Below, in pieces: positions 5,359 to 7,930 of a stretch of 7,930 nucleotides of DNA. A model generated the notes under the pieces. That model worked only from the letters and a program-made list of their open reading frames with translations. It did no database searches and was not told the DNA's origin. Position 1 is the stretch's first letter; each line of letters starts with the position of its first letter. This stretch comes from Pseudomonadota bacterium. GTDB lineage: Bacteria > Myxococcota_A > Polyangia > Polyangiales > Polyangiaceae. The stretch covers positions 1-7,930 of the forward strand of contig JAEYOT010000917.1 in NCBI GenBank assembly GCA_023411445.1. The letters run 5' to 3'. A program made the translations under genes and the position numbers.

Positions 5359-7501
5359 CGGGCGGTGGCGGCACCGAGACGGGGCCGTGCACGGGCGCGG
5401 CTCCGTCTCGAGGCGGAGGAAACACGAACTGAAGTGGTGAGCGCGCGAACGTCGCGAGCACCGAAAGGATCAAGCGCATGCGATCGGAGCGGCGTGCGTC
5501 GCGCGCGCGCAGCGCTACCGCCAGTGCCAACATGAAGCTGACACCGAAGTTCAAGCTGCCGATGATGGCGATGCCCAGCGCGGCCCACAACAAGGCGCCG
5601 GTCGTTTCTGGTCCGATGCCCAGCGAGCAGACGGCCAACGTGAGCGCGCCCGTGGAGAGCGTGACGTGCCGAACGTCCAGCGGTAGCCCGAAGAATTTTC
5701 CCATCACCGGCGTCATCGCCAGCAAAAAGCCGAGCGTGCTGTTGCCGCCGAAGCCGGCGATGTTGCGCTGAAGGAACCCAGCCAGCCAGCGCATGGTCCT
5801 GCGGCCGACCACTCGCCCGTAGCGGTGCTCCGCGATCGCCTCCGGCAGCCGCCGGTAGGCGGCCCAGTTCTCGAGCCAACCGGCAGCGATGCTGGAGGAC
5901 CAGAGCAGCACGCCGGTCAACGCCGCGAACAGGATGGTGCCGCTCTGCGTGGGGTGCAGCGAGGCGAGCACGTAGCTGGCCGTGTCCGGATCCAAGAACG
6001 GCGCGCCCTCGTGCCGGCTGCGCCAGAGCGCGTCGAAGGCCAGCGCGCCCGGGATCACCATGCCGATGTTGCCGATGGCAGCTGCCAGCTGCGAGCGCGT
6101 GATGCGCGCGATCATGGCGACGAGATCTGCCAGCTCCGTGTGCCCGGCGCTGCCGTGCAAGGTGCCGGCCAGCGCCGCTGCGGTCATGGAAGGCTGCTTG
6201 GTCGCCAGCGTGAAGCCCAACAGCTGCATCAGGATGAAGCTGCCCGCGTAGTTGCACGCGGACAGCATGCCCTCCGCGAAGGGCGCGAAGTGGCCCCAGC
6301 CGATCAAGAACTTCAGCGCTGCCGTCCCGGTCGTGAGCAAGCCGCCGCCGCCGGCAGAGAGCAGCATCATGAAGTACTCGCGGCGCGTGGACGTGATGTA
6401 GTGCTCGCCGGTGTGCCCGGCGCGCTCGATGATTTTGCGCGCGAGCAGGTGCAGGTTGCTGCCGGCGATGTCCGTCAGCTTGCGATCGCGCAGGCGCAAG
6501 CTGGCAAGCTCTGCCGTGAGCGCTTGCGCTTCCGCCGCGCGACCCAGCTCGCTGGCTGGCTCCAGCTGGCGCAGCAGCAGCGTGAGCCGCGTCAGGCTCT
6601 GGCCCACGAGCTCGATGCGGTAGACCACGTCCACGCTGACGCCGAAGTGCTCGAGGTTCTTCACCACCTCGTCGGTGACGGCGCGGCAGCGCTGCATCGT
6701 CTCGTGGCACTCGTCCAGGCTCGCGCGCACGGAAAGCGCCGCACGGTGGGGGTCGGCGCCCGCGGCGCGGTAGCTTGCCACGTCTGTCAGCAGCTGATCG
6801 ACGGCGCGCGGCAGGTGATAAAACGGCGACTGCGCGAGGCGCCCGCGCGGGCTGCGCGCGCGAATGGCGTCGGACAAGCCGGTGGCGGAGATGCGCAGGG
6901 CCAGCAAGCGGCACGCATCCTTGAGGTGCTCCAGCAGGGGCGCCCACGGTGAGCGAGCGCCCGGGCACAGCGCGCGCAGCAAGCGCGCTACCAGCTCCGG
7001 CGGCGTCGCCTCCAACGTGCGCAGCGCGGCCTGGCTCGGCAGCGCGCGTCCGAGCAGCTGCGTCAGGTCTCGCTCGTCGATGGGCTCGGGCAGCAGGCCG
7101 CGCGAGATGCGATCGATCGTCTCCGACAGGAAGCCGCGATCGCTGGGTAGACCGAGGCGTCCGAACAAGCCGCCGCCCACGCTGTCCGCCAGCACCGCTT
7201 CCACGCACAGCGAGAGGCGCCCGCTCACCGCCGGCTGGGTCTCGAGCGCGTGCAGTAGCCAGCGCAGGCGAGTCAGCTGCGGCGTCTCGCGCGGCGCGGA
7301 CGGAAACGGCGGAGCCGCGCGGCGCGAGGCCAGCCAGCCGAATAGCGCTTGCACGCCGTCCACCCGCTCGAGCTGGCTCGCCAGCGGCTCACAGCGCAGG
7401 AGCACGTCGTAGAGGTCGCGCAGCGCGCGGTGGCGTGGCGAAGAGGGGGCGAGCTGCTGCCCGAAGCTCTCGAAATCCGGCAAAGCCGCGGGCGGCTGCA
7501 T
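5351..7501 (-). CDS. Polytopic membrane protein of the 'site-specific recombinase' Gcr family (Pfam SpecificRecomb)
   Basis: The 716-residue length fits this family. Residues 1-370 are a soluble, mostly helical domain. The second half holds about seven hydrophobic segments (near 378-398, 410-431, 473-490, 520-540, 583-603, 612-630, 633-662). Family hallmarks are visible: GEHYITSTRREYFMML (365-380), LLGFTLATKQPSMTAAALAG (427-446), and the signature FGGNSTLGFLLAMTP (584-598) followed by GLPLDVRHVTLSTG (605-618). The family name comes from a gonococcal invertase-related gene, but I see no tyrosine- or serine-recombinase catalytic motif, and a polytopic membrane protein is an unlikely recombinase; the true function is unknown. 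ATG 7501 lacks a clear Shine-Dalgarno sequence and follows its own promoter. It lies 23 bases downstream of the phosphoesterase gene, so read-through is also likely. The C-terminus is a Pro-rich tail. Confidence 0.9.
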   Translation of the reverse strand: MQPPAALPDFESFGQQLAPSSPRHRALRDLYDVLLRCEPLASQLERVDGVQALFGWLASRRAAPPFPSAPRETPQLTRLRWLLHALETQPAVSGRLSLCVEAVLADSVGGGLFGRLGLPSDRGFLSETIDRISRGLLPEPIDERDLTQLLGRALPSQAALRTLEATPPELVARLLRALCPGARSPWAPLLEHLKDACRLLALRISATGLSDAIRARSPRGRLAQSPFYHLPRAVDQLLTDVASYRAAGADPHRAALSVRASLDECHETMQRCRAVTDEVVKNLEHFGVSVDVVYRIELVGQSLTRLTLLLRQLEPASELGRAAEAQALTAELASLRLRDRKLTDIAGSNLHLLARKIIERAGHTGEHYITSTRREYFMMLLSAGGGGLLTTGTAALKFLIGWGHFAPFAEGMLSACNYAGSFILMQLLGFTLATKQPSMTAAALAGTLHGSAGHTELADLVAMIARITRSQLAAAIGNIGMVIPGALAFDALWRSRHEGAPFLDPDTASYVLASLHPTQSGTILFAALTGVLLWSSSIAAGWLENWAAYRRLPEAIAEHRYGRVVGRRTMRWLAGFLQRNIAGFGGNSTLGFLLAMTPVMGKFFGLPLDVRHVTLSTGALTLAVCSLGIGPETTGALLWAALGIAIIGSLNFGVSFMLALAVALRARDARRSDRMRLILSVLATFARSPLQFVFPPPRDGAAPVHGPVSVPPPPAR

Positions 7502-7510
7502 ACTCGCAGC

Positions 7511-7539
7511 ACTCTACGTCCCGCTCAGCCGAAGCTCAA
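7511..7539 (-). promoter_or_regulatory. Sigma-70-like promoter of the Gcr-like gene
   Basis: On the minus strand TTGAGC (7539-7534) and TAGAGT (7516-7511) are separated by 17 bases, and each matches four of six consensus positions. The -10 box ends nine bases before ATG 7501, so the message would be leaderless or nearly so, consistent with the missing Shine-Dalgarno sequence. The -35 box lies within the last codons of the upstream phosphoesterase gene. Confidence 0.45.
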
Positions 7540-7930
7540 CCTCAGCTCGGTAGCGCGGAGGAAGCGCGAGGCGGCGGCGCTGAAGCTCCAATGCTCCACG
7601 CAGCAGACCCGCTCGCCGCCGGCGCCGCGCTCGGTGCGGAGCACGTTCACGGAGTTGCCCGCGTCGTAGCGCACGCGCGCGGAGACAGCGGTTCCGGCGT
7701 TGATCGCCCACACGGGGCGGCTCAAGCCCGAGAACACCTCCGTCAGCGGCAGCACGAAGGGTAAGTGAATGTGCCCCGCCAGGATCACGTCGGCGCCCGC
7801 CGCGGACCAGGCTCGCACGGCCGGCTCACTGCCGTGGCACACGTTGTGAAGCTCGGAGGCGCGCGGCACCGCCACCGGCTGGTGGAGCACCACCACGCGC
7901 AGCTGCTCCGGCGTCGCGCGCTGGAGCAGC
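7525..7930 (-). CDS. Calcineurin-like metallophosphoesterase, C-terminal part (5' end cut by window)
   Basis: The visible 134 residues are the second half of a binuclear-metal phosphoesterase. VVVLHQPVAVP (12-22) is the conserved 'vvllHHP' strand, with His16 a likely metal or phosphate ligand and the second His replaced by Gln. DVILAGHIHLPF (47-58) carries the GHxH metal-binding motif (His53, His55). AINAGTAVSARVR, further on, matches the 'NaGT..s.R' segment typical of the Icc/YkuE-like group, followed by the final beta strands. The N-terminal DxH and GNHD motifs would lie beyond 7930. The internal GTG at 7896 could act as a start only if the catalytic half were missing; since the frame continues open to the edge, I treat the gene as continuing. 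The substrate cannot be told from this half: phosphodiesters, nucleotides or cell-envelope phosphates are all possible. It precedes the Gcr-like gene by 23 bases on the same strand. Confidence 0.88.
   Translation of the reverse strand, partial: LLQRATPEQLRVVVLHQPVAVPRASELHNVCHGSEPAVRAWSAAGADVILAGHIHLPFVLPLTEVFSGLSRPVWAINAGTAVSARVRYDAGNSVNVLRTERGAGGERVCCVEHWSFSAAASRFLRATELRLSFG

Noticed and set aside
5825..6952. Plus-strand open frame of 375 codons
   Set aside because: It is antisense to the Gcr-like gene, Arg/Gln/His-rich, with no domain or ribosome binding site recognised.
5226..7208. Minus-strand open frame of 660 codons overlapping the Gcr-like gene
   Set aside because: The translation is low-complexity Arg/Ala/His/Gly and runs out of frame with the recognised family signature. 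Long spurious frames are expected at this GC content.
5351..7501. Mobile or integrative element suggested by the 'recombinase' family name
   Set aside because: No att-like direct repeats, terminal inverted repeats, cargo genes or composition change were seen around it. The protein is a membrane protein.

Overview
The window is GC-rich throughout, with strongly GC-biased third codon positions and almost no intergenic space. It reads like the chromosome of a myxobacterium or related Myxococcota. This rests on base composition, the style of the secreted beta-rich protein and short leaders with TAGNNT boxes, not on a marker gene, so treat it as likely rather than shown. Seven protein genes are supported; two run off the ends. 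No tRNA, rRNA, CRISPR array, insertion sequence or riboswitch was seen. The longest non-coding stretch is about 150 bases (4050-4197).

Left part (1-3597, minus strand): a tightly coupled three-gene operon. The promoter-proximal gene is a divergent Hsp70 (1147-3597) with an intact ATPase domain, an extra beta-rich segment where the usual interdomain linker lies, a recognisable beta substrate-binding domain and a long helical tail. Its stop overlaps (ATGA) the start of a small J-domain-like protein (815-1150) lacking the HPD tripeptide. That gene overlaps by 22 bases a protein with three membrane helices and a TPR-like helical domain (836 to beyond base 1), which starts at GTG behind a strong GGAGG. 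Together they suggest a non-canonical, possibly membrane-anchored chaperone module.

Middle (3598-5334, plus strand): a 65-base divergent intergenic region drives the Hsp70 operon one way and a 128-residue protein of unknown function the other (3663-4049). After 148 bases holding several small hairpins and a strong ribosome binding site comes an exported protein (4198-5334). It has a signal peptide, a small SH3/Sm-like beta domain, a Pro/Ala linker, a four-cysteine segment and a C-terminal domain that looks like an outer-membrane beta-barrel.

Right part (5351-7930, minus strand): facing it convergently, with only 16 bases between stops, is a 716-residue polytopic membrane protein of the family databases call 'site-specific recombinase' (Gcr-type, Pfam SpecificRecomb). 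Upstream lies the C-terminal part of a calcineurin-like metallophosphoesterase (7525 to beyond 7930). The Gcr-like gene has its own plausible promoter, whose -35 box lies inside the last codons of the phosphoesterase gene.

The most notable content is the Hsp70 / HPD-less J-like / membrane-TPR operon; the rest is ordinary chromosomal housekeeping or envelope material.
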